A DNA stretch of 64,000 bases from Flavimaribacter sediminis (lineage in GTDB: Bacteria; Pseudomonadota; Alphaproteobacteria; Rhizobiales; Rhizobiaceae), in contig NZ_JAICBX010000001.1 of the NCBI RefSeq assembly GCF_019492055.1, positions 62,001-126,000 on the forward strand, in the 5' to 3' direction. The notes beneath the pieces are model-generated. The model did no database searches. It was given only the letters and a program-made list of their open reading frames with translations, and had not been told where the DNA came from. The position numbers and the translations under genes were made by a program. Position 1 is the first letter of the stretch. Each line of letters opens with the position of its first letter. This document shows, one piece after another, positions 1 through 8,127 of this stretch.

Positions 1-443
1 GCCCTGATCCAGCCCTCGATCACCGCAGCCTTTTCCTTCGTGATCTTCTGCATGTGCTTCTTCTGCTTGCGCGAAAGAAACTTGCCGCCGCGCAGCATCT
101 CGTTGGCAAAGAAGCGCGAATCAACGAGGTTCTTGCGGGAATAGTCCATTTTGGCGCGGATATAGTCGCGCAGCGCATCCTCCGGTTCGCGTTTCGGGTC
201 GATATGATCGAGGGCCCTGTCCCAACCGGCGAGCAGCCTCTCTATCAGCGTCGCGTAGATCGCTTCCTTGGTCTCGAAATAATAGTAGACATTGGCCTTC
301 GGCAGACCGCTCGCCTGCGAAATCTCGGCGATGCGTGTGCCGTCGAAACCCTTGCGGGAAAACAGGTCCACGGCGGCTTTGAGGATCTTCGCCTCGTTGC
401 GCGCGCGTATGCGAGCCTCTGAATTTTTCTTGGGCGCTACCAT
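1..443 (-). CDS. TetR family regulator, RutR-like (3' part cut off)
   Basis: The first 147 codons are present and the C-terminus runs off the left edge. The start is the ATG at 443-441, giving MVAPKKNSEAR. Residues about 13-60 form the TetR helix-turn-helix (AAVDLFSRKGFDGTRIAEIS, then GLPKANVYYYFETKEAIY). The ligand domain begins with the stretch YSRKNLVDSRFFANEMLRGG, which resembles the RutR-type C-terminal domain. RutR senses uracil or thymine in enterobacteria. Here the divergent neighbours are a uracil-DNA glycosylase family gene and a nucleoside importer, so a nucleobase ligand is plausible but inferred. Two palindromes in the divergent intergenic region are its likely operators. Confidence 0.85.
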   Translation of the reverse strand, partial: MVAPKKNSEARIRARNEAKILKAAVDLFSRKGFDGTRIAEISQASGLPKANVYYYFETKEAIYATLIERLLAGWDRALDHIDPKREPEDALRDYIRAKMDYSRKNLVDSRFFANEMLRGGKFLSRKQKKHMQKITKEKAAVIEGWIR

Positions 444-561
444 GGTCGTCCTGTTGTCTCCGGCATTGATCTCTCCCGGTCTGCTTTCTCCGCCTCGGTC
501 GTTTCGCAGTCAAGGGCAATAAACCGTTCTTTTCGGCGAGGGAAGGGGCTGCAGGAAAAAT

Positions 562-577
562 CTGACGTTTTGGTCAG
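562..577. promoter_or_regulatory. TetR/RutR-type operator, copy 1
   Basis: CTGACGTTTTGGTCAG is an inverted repeat with arms CTGAC/GTCAG and a 6-bp centre. It resembles the enterobacterial RutR box, remembered as TTGACCA-NN-TGGTCAA. It lies between the TetR start (443) and the glycosylase start (648), so it could control both. Binding is inferred. Confidence 0.5.
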
Positions 578-595
578 GTTTTGCAATTTCATTAC

Positions 596-611
596 TTGAC
601 GTTTTGGTCAG
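596..611. promoter_or_regulatory. TetR/RutR-type operator, copy 2
   Basis: TTGACGTTTTGGTCAG is a second copy of the palindrome, differing from copy 1 only in its first base. The two starts are 34 bp apart, about three helical turns, so two dimers could sit on one face of the DNA. The downstream flank GGTCTTGCAA also resembles the copy-1 flank GGTTTTGCAA, which suggests the element was duplicated. Confidence 0.5.
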
Positions 612-647
612 GTCTTGCAAAGCTTGATCCCGTTCCAGGGGGATTTC

Positions 648-1496
648 ATGCCGCAACGACTGGTCGAAGCTTTGCAGGAAACGCTGAAGGACTGGCAAGA
701 TGATCTGCCAGAGGCCTGGCGCGCGGTCTTCGGCGACGTCGCGCTTGGTTTCGACGATTGCGATCCTTCTCTGATGCTTGAGCCCTGGGAGCCGATCTTT
801 CCCGCCCGCCGCGGCCAGACCTTTCCTGGCGCGCCTGAGGGCGCGCATATGCTGCGCGCATTTGACGATATTGCACCGGAAGACGTGACCTGCCTGATTT
901 TGGGGCAGGACCCCTATCCCGCGCCGGACTTTGCAACCGGTCGTGCTTTTGAGGCCGGCAATGTCGCGGTGTGGCGCGAGCTGGACAAGATGTTCTCGAA
1001 AAGCGTTCGCGCTTATATGCAGCTGATCTGCGCGGCGCGCGCTGACAAACCGGAATACGCCCGTTCGTTTGAAGCCTGGCCCGGACTGCTGGACGAAATC
1101 GAGTCCGGCAAGGTCGATCTTGAATCCGCCGATCGTCTGGCCGACCGGTGGGTCAGGCAGGGCGTGCTGTTGCTGAATTCCTCGCTCACGCTGTCCCGCT
1201 TCCAGGTCGCAGTCGATCCGCATCAGGCGCGCGGGCATTTGCCCGTTTGGCGTCCGCTGATGTTGCGGGTGCTCGAGATTCTCGTCGAACGCGGCGCCCC
1301 TCTGGTGATCATCGCGTTTGGCGATGCGGCGACGGACTGTCTGGCTCTCGCCCGCCTGACCAGTCCGTCGCCGCCCATTCATGTGATCTCCCGCCCGCAT
1401 CCGGCGTTCGCCGACGAATTGCTGCCGATGGAAAACCCCTTTGTCGCCTGCAACCGCCTGCTCGAGGCGAAGGGCGTCCAGCCGATTGACTGGTGA
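648..1496 (+). CDS. Uracil-DNA glycosylase family protein
   Basis: This 282-residue protein has the family 1 motifs: water-activating GQDPYP at residues 86-91 (Asp88), a phenylalanine-containing ATGRAFE segment after it, LLLNSSLTL around 174-182 whose Asn would read uracil, and the C-terminal SRPHPA loop with His251. The ATG at 648 is preferred over an upstream TTG because AGGGGG precedes it at a suitable distance. The protein is longer than typical Ung (about 220-230 residues) through an N-terminal extension and an internal helical insert. It is followed after 4 bp by the GMC oxidoreductase, so it is probably co-transcribed under the TetR regulator. That is an odd setting for a housekeeping repair enzyme. 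It could be a divergent paralogue. Confidence 0.75.
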   Translation: MPQRLVEALQETLKDWQDDLPEAWRAVFGDVALGFDDCDPSLMLEPWEPIFPARRGQTFPGAPEGAHMLRAFDDIAPEDVTCLILGQDPYPAPDFATGRAFEAGNVAVWRELDKMFSKSVRAYMQLICAARADKPEYARSFEAWPGLLDEIESGKVDLESADRLADRWVRQGVLLLNSSLTLSRFQVAVDPHQARGHLPVWRPLMLRVLEILVERGAPLVIIAFGDAATDCLALARLTSPSPPIHVISRPHPAFADELLPMENPFVACNRLLEAKGVQPIDW

Positions 1497-1500
1497 CGAT

Positions 1501-3132
1501 ATGAGCAAGACCTTCGACTATATCATCATCGGCGCAGGCTCTGCCGGCTGTGTGCTTGCAAACCGGCTGTCCGCCGACCCCGGCGCCAGGGTGCTGCTTC
1601 TGGAAGCCGGCGGCCGGGATCGCAATCCGCTGTTTCGCCTGCCGATGCTGATGGGCAAGCTGTTTCAATCCGGCGTCTACAACTGGCATTATCACACGGA
1701 GCCGGAACCGTATCTCAACGGTCGATCTCTCTACTGGCCGCGCGGCAAGGTGCTGGGCGGTTCGTCCACCATCAACGGCATGATCTACGTTCGCGGCAAT
1801 CGCCACGACTACGACCGCTGGTCCCAGATGGGCTTGCCCGGATGGTCCTACGATGACGTGCTGCCGGCCTTCCGCCGCTCCGAAGGACACATTCAGCGCA
1901 ATGGGGAGTACCACGGCTCCGGCGGGGAATTGACCGTATGCCGGGCGCGGGGCTCCAATCCGCTGCACGAAATCTTCATCAATGCGGGCGTCGAGGCCGG
2001 ACACCCGGCCAATGACGACTTCAACGGGGAAGGCCAGGAGGGTTTCGGCCGGTTCGACTTCACGATCAAGGACGGCAAGCGCTGGTCGACCTCGCGCGCC
2101 TTCCTGCAGCCTGTCCTCGACCGGAAGAACCTGACTGTCGAGACCGGCGCGCTGACAAAGCGGATTGTCGTGGAGAACGGCCGGGCCGTCGGCGTCGAAT
2201 ATCTGCAGGACGGAGAGACCAAAACGGCGCATGCGGATCGCGAAATCGTCGTTTCCGCCGGCACGGTCAACTCGCCGCAGGTTCTGCTTCTTTCCGGCAT
2301 CGGTCCGGCCGATGAAGTCGCAGCGCACGGCATTGAGCCGGTGCACGATCTTCCCGGCGTTGGCAAGAACCTGCAGGATCACGTCGATTGCGTCATGTCC
2401 TGGGAATGCACCAAGCCTGTCACCCTCTATTCGGACCTGCGCGCCGACAAACTGGCATGGTCGATGGTGGAAGGGATGATGTTTGGTCGCGGCATCGTCA
2501 CGACCTTTTCCTATGAAGGCGGCGCCTTCCTGAAATCGGATGACCGGCTGGAAGCGCCGGATATCCAGCTTCACTTCATGCCGGCGCTGGAAAAGACCGC
2601 CAATCTGCATTTCCCGAATCCCTTCAAGCGCAAGAACCCAACGGAAAGCGATCACGGCTTCACCATGCGGGTCGGTCCGGTCAATCCGGAAAGCCGCGGC
2701 GAGATCACGCTGCGCTCGGCCGATCCTTCCGATGCGCCGCGCATCCAGGCCAACTATCTCCAGTCCGATCACGATCTTCAGACGATGATCGCCGGCATCC
2801 GGATGACGCGGGAGGTGATCGCGCAGAAATCCTTCGATCCCTATCGCGGCAAGGAACTTGCGCCGGGCCCGGAAGCGGCGAGCGACGCCGACCTCGAGGC
2901 CTGGCTTCGGGAGACGGCCATGACGACCTTCCATCCGGTCGGCACCTGCAAGATGGGAACGGATGCGAACGCCGTCGTCGATGCGCGGCTCAAGGTGCGC
3001 GGCCTTGAAGGTCTCCGGATCGCCGATGCGTCCATCATGCCGATCATATCGAGCGGCAACACCAATGCGCCCGCCATCATGATCGGCGAGAAGGCGGCGG
3101 AATTCATGACAATGGAGGATCAGCGCTCATGA
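1501..3132 (+). CDS. GMC family oxidoreductase (choline dehydrogenase-like)
   Basis: This 543-residue flavoenzyme begins with the FAD dinucleotide-binding motif DYIIIGAGSAGCVLANRLS (residues 6-24). It contains GMC signature 1 (WPRGKVLGGSSTINGMIYVRG, about 80-100) and signature 2 (SAGTVNSPQVLLLSGIG, about 258-274). The C-terminal catalytic segment holds TTFHPVGTCKMG and the final SGNTNAPAIMIGEKAA. The family oxidises alcohols with FAD, and the closest textbook member is BetA. The substrate cannot be read from sequence. The gene lies 4 bp after the glycosylase gene and overlaps the NIPSNAP gene by an ATGA junction, so the three form a translationally coupled unit. Confidence 0.9.
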   Translation: MSKTFDYIIIGAGSAGCVLANRLSADPGARVLLLEAGGRDRNPLFRLPMLMGKLFQSGVYNWHYHTEPEPYLNGRSLYWPRGKVLGGSSTINGMIYVRGNRHDYDRWSQMGLPGWSYDDVLPAFRRSEGHIQRNGEYHGSGGELTVCRARGSNPLHEIFINAGVEAGHPANDDFNGEGQEGFGRFDFTIKDGKRWSTSRAFLQPVLDRKNLTVETGALTKRIVVENGRAVGVEYLQDGETKTAHADREIVVSAGTVNSPQVLLLSGIGPADEVAAHGIEPVHDLPGVGKNLQDHVDCVMSWECTKPVTLYSDLRADKLAWSMVEGMMFGRGIVTTFSYEGGAFLKSDDRLEAPDIQLHFMPALEKTANLHFPNPFKRKNPTESDHGFTMRVGPVNPESRGEITLRSADPSDAPRIQANYLQSDHDLQTMIAGIRMTREVIAQKSFDPYRGKELAPGPEAASDADLEAWLRETAMTTFHPVGTCKMGTDANAVVDARLKVRGLEGLRIADASIMPIISSGNTNAPAIMIGEKAAEFMTMEDQRS

Positions 3133-3449
3133 TTGTCGAACATCGCACTTACACGTTTCGTCCCGGCTCGGTCGACGGATGGCTCAAGAAATACGAGTCG
3201 CAAGGTCTTGCGATCCAGAAGCGGCATCTCAACCGGTTTCTGGGTCTCTATGTCAGCGAGATCGGCCGGCTGCACACAACCGTTCTCATGTGGGGATACG
3301 ACAGTCTGGCGGATCGCGAGGCGCGACGCCAGGCCATGTATCAGGACCCTGACTGGCAAACCTTCATTTCGGAAGTCTGGGCCCTGGACGCGATCCGGAG
3401 CCAGGACGTGATGATCATGAATCCTGCGCCCTTTTCTCCCGGCGCTTGA
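3129..3449 (+). CDS. NIPSNAP family protein
   Basis: This 106-residue protein opens with MIVEHRTYTFRPGSVDGWLK, typical of the NIPSNAP ferredoxin-like fold (IYELRTYxxxPG in most members). It continues with the usual LGxxxSEIGxLxTxxxMWGYDSLADREARR pattern and a C-terminal NPAPFSP. Its ATG overlaps the stop codon of the GMC oxidoreductase. Bacterial NIPSNAP proteins are small dimeric alpha/beta barrels of unclear role, often next to catabolic genes. The exact function here is unknown. Confidence 0.85.
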   Translation: MIVEHRTYTFRPGSVDGWLKKYESQGLAIQKRHLNRFLGLYVSEIGRLHTTVLMWGYDSLADREARRQAMYQDPDWQTFISEVWALDAIRSQDVMIMNPAPFSPGA

Positions 3450-3457
3450 TACGCGAA

Positions 3458-3484
3458 ACGGCCGCTTCGACGCGCCGCGGCCGT
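3458..3484 (+). terminator. Hairpin after the NIPSNAP gene
   Basis: Arms ACGGCCGC (3458-3465) and GCGGCCGT (3477-3484) pair perfectly across an 11-nt loop. There is no T-tract, so this may be a weak terminator or an mRNA-stabilising hairpin separating the oxidoreductase genes from the transporter genes. Confidence 0.4.
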
Positions 3485-3523
3485 CATAACAAGAACTGCG
3501 AAACTCAGAGAAGGAACTGAACG

Positions 3524-4594
3524 ATGACTGGAAAGATCTTAACAGGAAACACCATGCTTCGCGTCCCGGTTCGGCGGCGCGGTCTGCTCAAGACGGCGGC
3601 CGGCGCGGCTGCGCTCGGCATGACTGGCAATCTGTTCTCCTCGCTGGCACACGCGGCCGATGGCCTCGTGGCGCTCGTCCACACGCAGGCCGCAGGCGAC
3701 AGCGGCCCCGTCGACTCGATGATCTCCAAGCTGAAGCAGCTTGCTTCGGAAAAGGGTTTTCCCTACCGGGCGATCTACGCCCAGGATCCGGCGACCTACG
3801 AGACCATCTTCCGCACGCTGGGCGACGCAGGCGCCGCCGTGGTCGTCTCGACCTTCAACGAAGTCGCCGAGCCCATCAAGGCCGTCGCGCCGGATTACCC
3901 CGACACCAAGTGGATCCAGTTGTTCGCCGATCCGTTCGAGCCGCCGATGCCGAACGTCGTCACGGTGTCCTATGACTATTACCTCGGCTGCTACCTGTCC
4001 GGCATTTTCGCTTCCGGCGTCAGCGCGAGCGGCAAGCTTGGCTTTATCGGCGGCATCTCCATTCCACCGATCAACGCCGATTTCAACGCATTCACGGCGG
4101 GCGCCAAATCGCTGCGTCCGGACGTGACGTCGACCGCCGCCTTCGCCGGCTCATTCCAGGATCCGGCCAAGGGGCAGGAAATCGCCACGCAGATGTTCAG
4201 CGACGGGATCGACTACATCCAGACCGACGCCGCAGCGACCGATTTCGGCATCATCACCGCGGCGAACGAAGAGGACGGCCGCATGGTCAGCGCTCTCGAC
4301 CCGGCGCAGTTCCCGCTCGGTCCGAAATCGTTGATCGCGATCGTCGGCCTCGATTTCGGCATGTCGCTCTACAATGAAGTCAGCAACGCGCTCGGAGACG
4401 ATTGGGACGGCGGAAGCCATGTCTCGACGGGTCTCGGCACGGGCGTCATCGACTTTGTCCGCTCGCCGCTCTTCGAAGAAGACGGTTCGGACGCGCTCAA
4501 CGCCAAGGCGAAGGAAATCTGGCCGGAAGTCGAGAAGGCCAAGGCCGCAATTCTCGACGGATCGCTCAAAGTGCCGTTCAATACCGAACTCTGA
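3524..4594 (+). CDS. BMP family ABC transporter substrate-binding protein
   Basis: This 356-residue protein has a twin-arginine type leader (VRRRGLLKTAAGAAALGM ending near SSLAHAAD). The mature part has the basic membrane protein (BMP/PnrA) fold. GLVALVHTQAAGDSGPVDSM starts the first lobe, DTKWIQLFADPF and GKLGFIGGISIPPINADFNAFTAGAKSL match the usual GxVGFIGG...F..G element, and SLIAIVGLDFGMSLYNEV lies in the second lobe. BMP proteins deliver nucleosides to a two-permease importer. The ATPase and both permeases follow directly, with a nucleoside hydrolase after them, supporting purine or pyrimidine nucleoside uptake. Tat export of the binding protein is inferred from the RRRGLLK motif. Confidence 0.85.
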   Translation: MTGKILTGNTMLRVPVRRRGLLKTAAGAAALGMTGNLFSSLAHAADGLVALVHTQAAGDSGPVDSMISKLKQLASEKGFPYRAIYAQDPATYETIFRTLGDAGAAVVVSTFNEVAEPIKAVAPDYPDTKWIQLFADPFEPPMPNVVTVSYDYYLGCYLSGIFASGVSASGKLGFIGGISIPPINADFNAFTAGAKSLRPDVTSTAAFAGSFQDPAKGQEIATQMFSDGIDYIQTDAAATDFGIITAANEEDGRMVSALDPAQFPLGPKSLIAIVGLDFGMSLYNEVSNALGDDWDGGSHVSTGLGTGVIDFVRSPLFEEDGSDALNAKAKEIWPEVEKAKAAILDGSLKVPFNTEL

Positions 4595-4626
4595 GGAGAT
4601 TGGTTGCGATCCGCGGACAAGGGCAA

Positions 4627-6198
4627 ATGAGCGAAACGACGGCTGCCGTTCTCGACTGCCATGACGTCACCGTTCGTTTTGGCGACGTCGTGGCCCTGTC
4701 GAATGTTTCGGTCTCATTCGCCAGCGGAGCGATCCACGCGGTTGTCGGCCAGAACGGCGCCGGCAAGACCACGTTCGCCCGCGTCATCGCGGGTCTTATC
4801 GATCCAGACGAGGGCAGCGTCCGGATATCCGGGCGCGACATGCCGAAAGGCAGTGTCAACGACGCCAGGCGGGCGGGCGTGGAACTCGTACATCAGAGTT
4901 TCGCGCTGCCGCCGTCCTTTACCGTCGCCGAAGCCATGCAGTTCGGCGGCTCGGGCGGAAAACTCTATACCCGCAGCCAGCTCGAGCGACGCTGGCAGGC
5001 CCATCTGGACGCCCTCAACATCAATGTGAAAGCCGGGCAGCGGATCCGAGACCTGCCTGTGGAAAGCCAGCAGAGCGTGGAGATTGCGCGCGCGCTCGTC
5101 ACCGACGCCAAACTGCTGATCCTGGACGAGCCTACGGCCGTGCTCTCGCCCGAGGGAGCCGAAAAACTCTTTCAACGCATAAGGCATCTCAAGAGCGCCG
5201 GCGTCACCATTATTCTCATCCTTCACAAGATACGCGAAGTGCTGGCGATCGCCGACACGGTTTCCGTCCTGCGGGGTGGCAAGCTGGTGGAAGGTCCCGT
5301 CGCATGTTCGGGTATCGACGCGGACAAGCTTTCCGAGCTGATCATCGGCCCCTCCGCCCGGCCCCTCGACGAGGACGACCGCGCGGCGCTGACCGGATCC
5401 GCGTCTTCGCTGCACACCCATGTCGGCGTCTCCGGAAAGGACGGCGCTGCGCCGCCGATCCTCGACATGAAGTCGGTCTCTTCCGCGCCGGATGGCGACG
5501 GACCGCCGCTCACCGACGTCAGCCTCGCCATCCGACCGGGCGAGATCGTCGGCGTCGCCGGCGTGGAAGGCAATGGCCAGCGCACGCTGGTGCGCGCGCT
5601 TTCCGCTCTTGCCGATGTCGAGAGCGGAACAATAGCGCTCGACGGACGACAGGTTACGACCTTGCCGTTGCAGGGGCGCCGGATTGCCGGATTGCGGGTC
5701 ATTCCCTTCGAACGCAATGTCGAGGGGCTGAGCCTGACCAGTTCGCTGTGGGAAAACTGGTCCGCCCGAAAATTGCTGCAGGGTTCGCTCCTGTCCTGGA
5801 TCAGGCCGTCCGCGCTGCGATCGGAATGCAAATCCGCCCTCGACGCCTGGGACGTGCGCTATGCGACTGTCGCCCAGCGCGCCGGAAGCCTGTCCGGCGG
5901 CAACGCCCAGAAGGTCATCCTGTCGCGGGAGATGGACGAGGACGCGCGGCTCATCATCGCCGCGCAACCGACGCGCGGACTGGATATCGGCGCGACCGCC
6001 TTCGTCTGGAACGCCCTCGACCAGGCGCGGCGACGCAATTGCGGCATCCTGCTGATCTCGTCCGACCTCGATGAAATCATGGACATCTGCGACCGGGTGG
6101 TCGTGATGCTCTCCGGACGGATCGCCGGCACGTTCGAGCCTCCCTACGATATTGCGCGCATCGGCGCCGCCATGACGGGGGTGACGCATGACCGATAG
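4627..6198 (+). CDS. BMP-type importer ATPase with two ABC domains
   Basis: This 523-residue protein contains two ATPase domains. The first has Walker A GQNGAGKTT, a signature-like ESQQSVEIARAL in place of LSxGQ, and Walker B LLILDEPTAVLSP. The second has a degenerate Walker A (GVEGNGQRTLV), a canonical LSGGNAQKVILSREM signature and IIAAQPTRGLDIG. This asymmetry is normal for sugar- and nucleoside-type double ATPases (RbsA/NupO class). The ATG at 4627 is preferred because AAGGG precedes it, although the reading frame is open further upstream inside the previous gene. The stop overlaps the next permease by 11 bp. Confidence 0.88.
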   Translation: MSETTAAVLDCHDVTVRFGDVVALSNVSVSFASGAIHAVVGQNGAGKTTFARVIAGLIDPDEGSVRISGRDMPKGSVNDARRAGVELVHQSFALPPSFTVAEAMQFGGSGGKLYTRSQLERRWQAHLDALNINVKAGQRIRDLPVESQQSVEIARALVTDAKLLILDEPTAVLSPEGAEKLFQRIRHLKSAGVTIILILHKIREVLAIADTVSVLRGGKLVEGPVACSGIDADKLSELIIGPSARPLDEDDRAALTGSASSLHTHVGVSGKDGAAPPILDMKSVSSAPDGDGPPLTDVSLAIRPGEIVGVAGVEGNGQRTLVRALSALADVESGTIALDGRQVTTLPLQGRRIAGLRVIPFERNVEGLSLTSSLWENWSARKLLQGSLLSWIRPSALRSECKSALDAWDVRYATVAQRAGSLSGGNAQKVILSREMDEDARLIIAAQPTRGLDIGATAFVWNALDQARRRNCGILLISSDLDEIMDICDRVVVMLSGRIAGTFEPPYDIARIGAAMTGVTHDR

Positions 6199-7228
6199 CC
6201 TCGTCTCCATCGCCCGCGCGCTGGTTTTCATCGTCGTCGCGCTTGTGCTCTGCGCCGTGATCTTCTCTATCGCCGGCTTCTCCGCGGAGCTCATGTTCAG
6301 CGCCATCATAGACGGGGCGTTCCTGCGCAATGGCGCGCTGAACCACGCGCTGCGCTGGGGTTTGCCGCTGTTCATCACGGCCGTCGGCGTCGCCATTTCG
6401 TTCCGCGCGGGTTACTTCAATATCGGCGCGCAGGGCCAGTTTTACGTGGGCGCGATCTGCGCCGCTTTCGTCGCCGAATGGACGAGCGGCGCGCCGGCCT
6501 TCGTCGTCCTTCCCCTGTGCTTCCTGGCGGGCATGATCGGCGGCGCCCTGTGGGCGCTTTGGCCCGGCCTTTTGAGGTTGCGTTCGGGCGCGGACGAGGT
6601 GATTACCACGCTAATGGGCAACTTCCTGGCCGGTCTGCTGCTCATCTATGTCACGTCCGGGCCGCTAAAGGACCAGTCCGGATCGGGCCAGCAGGCGTCG
6701 AGCCGACCGCTCGAAGCCGCCTATCGCATCAGCAATTCGCTGGGCGTGTCGCCGCTCATAATCTCGATTGCCATCGTCGTCGGCCTCTCGATGTGGCTTC
6801 TGGTGAACCGCACGTCGTTCGGCATGATGTCGGGTCTGGCCGGTCGCAACCCGACGATGGTCACCTGGCAGGGCGCGAAGCTGTGGAAGGTCGGGCTCGC
6901 CAGCTTCCTGATCAGCGGCGCGCTTGCCGGCCTCGCGGGAACCATCGAACTGATGGGGCCGAACGGGCGGCTAGCCTCCGGCTTTCTTCCGGCCCACGGC
7001 TTCACCGCCATCCTGATCGCGCTGGTCGCCAATCTCTCGATCCTGGGAAGCGCTGTCGCGGCACTGTTCTTCGGCGGTCTCGCCTCCGCCGCGCTTTACC
7101 TTCCGGTCATCGCCGGACTGCCGTCGTCGGCGATCGACATCATTAATGCGGCGATCGCACTCTTCATAACCGCGCGTTCGCAGTTGATCGACCGCATCAT
7201 GCGCTTCAGGAGCAGAGCCAATGGATGA
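6188..7228 (+). CDS. BMP-type importer permease 1
   Basis: This 346-residue integral membrane protein has about eight to ten hydrophobic segments. It carries the BPD_transp_2 hallmarks ISFRAGYFNIGAQGQFYVGA and the long segment RSGADEVITTLMGNFLAGLLLIY, which is characteristic of the first permease of nucleoside (NupP/YufP-like) importers. It overlaps the upstream ATPase and the downstream permease by a few bases, so the three are translationally coupled. It forms half of the membrane channel. Confidence 0.87.
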   Translation: MTDSLVSIARALVFIVVALVLCAVIFSIAGFSAELMFSAIIDGAFLRNGALNHALRWGLPLFITAVGVAISFRAGYFNIGAQGQFYVGAICAAFVAEWTSGAPAFVVLPLCFLAGMIGGALWALWPGLLRLRSGADEVITTLMGNFLAGLLLIYVTSGPLKDQSGSGQQASSRPLEAAYRISNSLGVSPLIISIAIVVGLSMWLLVNRTSFGMMSGLAGRNPTMVTWQGAKLWKVGLASFLISGALAGLAGTIELMGPNGRLASGFLPAHGFTAILIALVANLSILGSAVAALFFGGLASAALYLPVIAGLPSSAIDIINAAIALFITARSQLIDRIMRFRSRANG

Positions 7229-8114
7229 CATCATCATCGCCATCCTGCGATCCGGCACGCCGCTCGTCTACGTGACGCTCGCCGGCGTGATCGCGCAGCG
7301 CGCCGGCATCTGGCACCTTGGCCTGGAAGGGCTGATGATCGCTGGCGCATGCGCCACGATCCTTGGCATCGTGTTCACGCAATCGATTGTGTTGGCGTTG
7401 CTCATCGCCGTGGGCGTATGCATGGTCGCCTCGGTTTTGTTCTGGTTCGTGGTGGAAAAGCTCAAGGCAAACCAGATCATCGCCGGCCTCGGCCTGACAG
7501 GCCTTGGCCTCGGCGGCACGACGCTGGCGATCGAATCGATTTTCGGCAGTCAGGCGGCGGTCAGCGCGCCGTTCGGGCTGCCGCGCATCGGACCGTTTTT
7601 CGGTTCTTTCGGCAATCTCTCGATCCTCGTTCTGCTGATGCCCTTCTTCGTTTTTGCGTTCTGGGTCCTGCTTCGCCGCACGCGTTTCGGTTTGCGGTTG
7701 GCGGCGGCGGGCGAGCACCCTTACGCGGCGAGAAGCGTGGGCATCGAGCCGTCGCGGATCCGTCTTGCAGCGCTCGTCATCGGCGGCGCCCTGTGCGCGC
7801 TGGGCGGCGCGGAGCTTGCCGCCGGCAGTTTGCAGTTCTTCTCGCAAAACATGACCGCGGGCCGTGGCTTCATGGCCTTCGCCGCCGTTATCTTCGGCGC
7901 GGGGCATCCCGTAGGCGCCGCGCTCGCCGCCATGTTCTTCGCGATTGTCGGCGCGCTGGGCATCAGGGCGCAACTTGTCTTTGGAGACCGGGTGCCGCAC
8001 GACCTGCTTTTGGGTCTTCCTTATATCGCAACCGTGATAGGCATCTGGATGAGCGCCCGCCTGCGCGGCGGCGCAAAGGCCATCTCCGGCTTCGGCGAAT
8101 TGCGCGACAATTGA
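7221..8114 (+). CDS. BMP-type importer permease 2
   Basis: This 297-residue membrane protein starts inside the end of permease 1. It opens with a hydrophobic helix and the motif AGVIAQRAGIWHLGLEGLMIAGA, matching the second permease of nucleoside importers (NupQ/YufQ-like, usually ERSGVVNIGLEGMM). A later loop (LLRRTRFGLRLAAAGEHPYAARSVGIEPSRIRL) is the conserved cytoplasmic coupling region. With permease 1 and the double ATPase it completes the importer. Confidence 0.87.
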   Translation: MDDIIIAILRSGTPLVYVTLAGVIAQRAGIWHLGLEGLMIAGACATILGIVFTQSIVLALLIAVGVCMVASVLFWFVVEKLKANQIIAGLGLTGLGLGGTTLAIESIFGSQAAVSAPFGLPRIGPFFGSFGNLSILVLLMPFFVFAFWVLLRRTRFGLRLAAAGEHPYAARSVGIEPSRIRLAALVIGGALCALGGAELAAGSLQFFSQNMTAGRGFMAFAAVIFGAGHPVGAALAAMFFAIVGALGIRAQLVFGDRVPHDLLLGLPYIATVIGIWMSARLRGGAKAISGFGELRDN

Positions 8115-8127
8115 GAAAGGCGGCGGT

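Noticed and set aside
510-1508. Long minus-strand frame opposite the uracil-DNA glycosylase gene
   Set aside because: High-GC codon usage produces long antisense frames. The plus-strand product has clear UDG motifs and a ribosome site, while this frame has none.
1309-2934. 541-codon minus-strand frame opposite the GMC oxidoreductase
   Set aside because: It mirrors the GMC gene codon by codon, has low-complexity Arg/Gly-rich sequence and no domain, so it is an antisense shadow.
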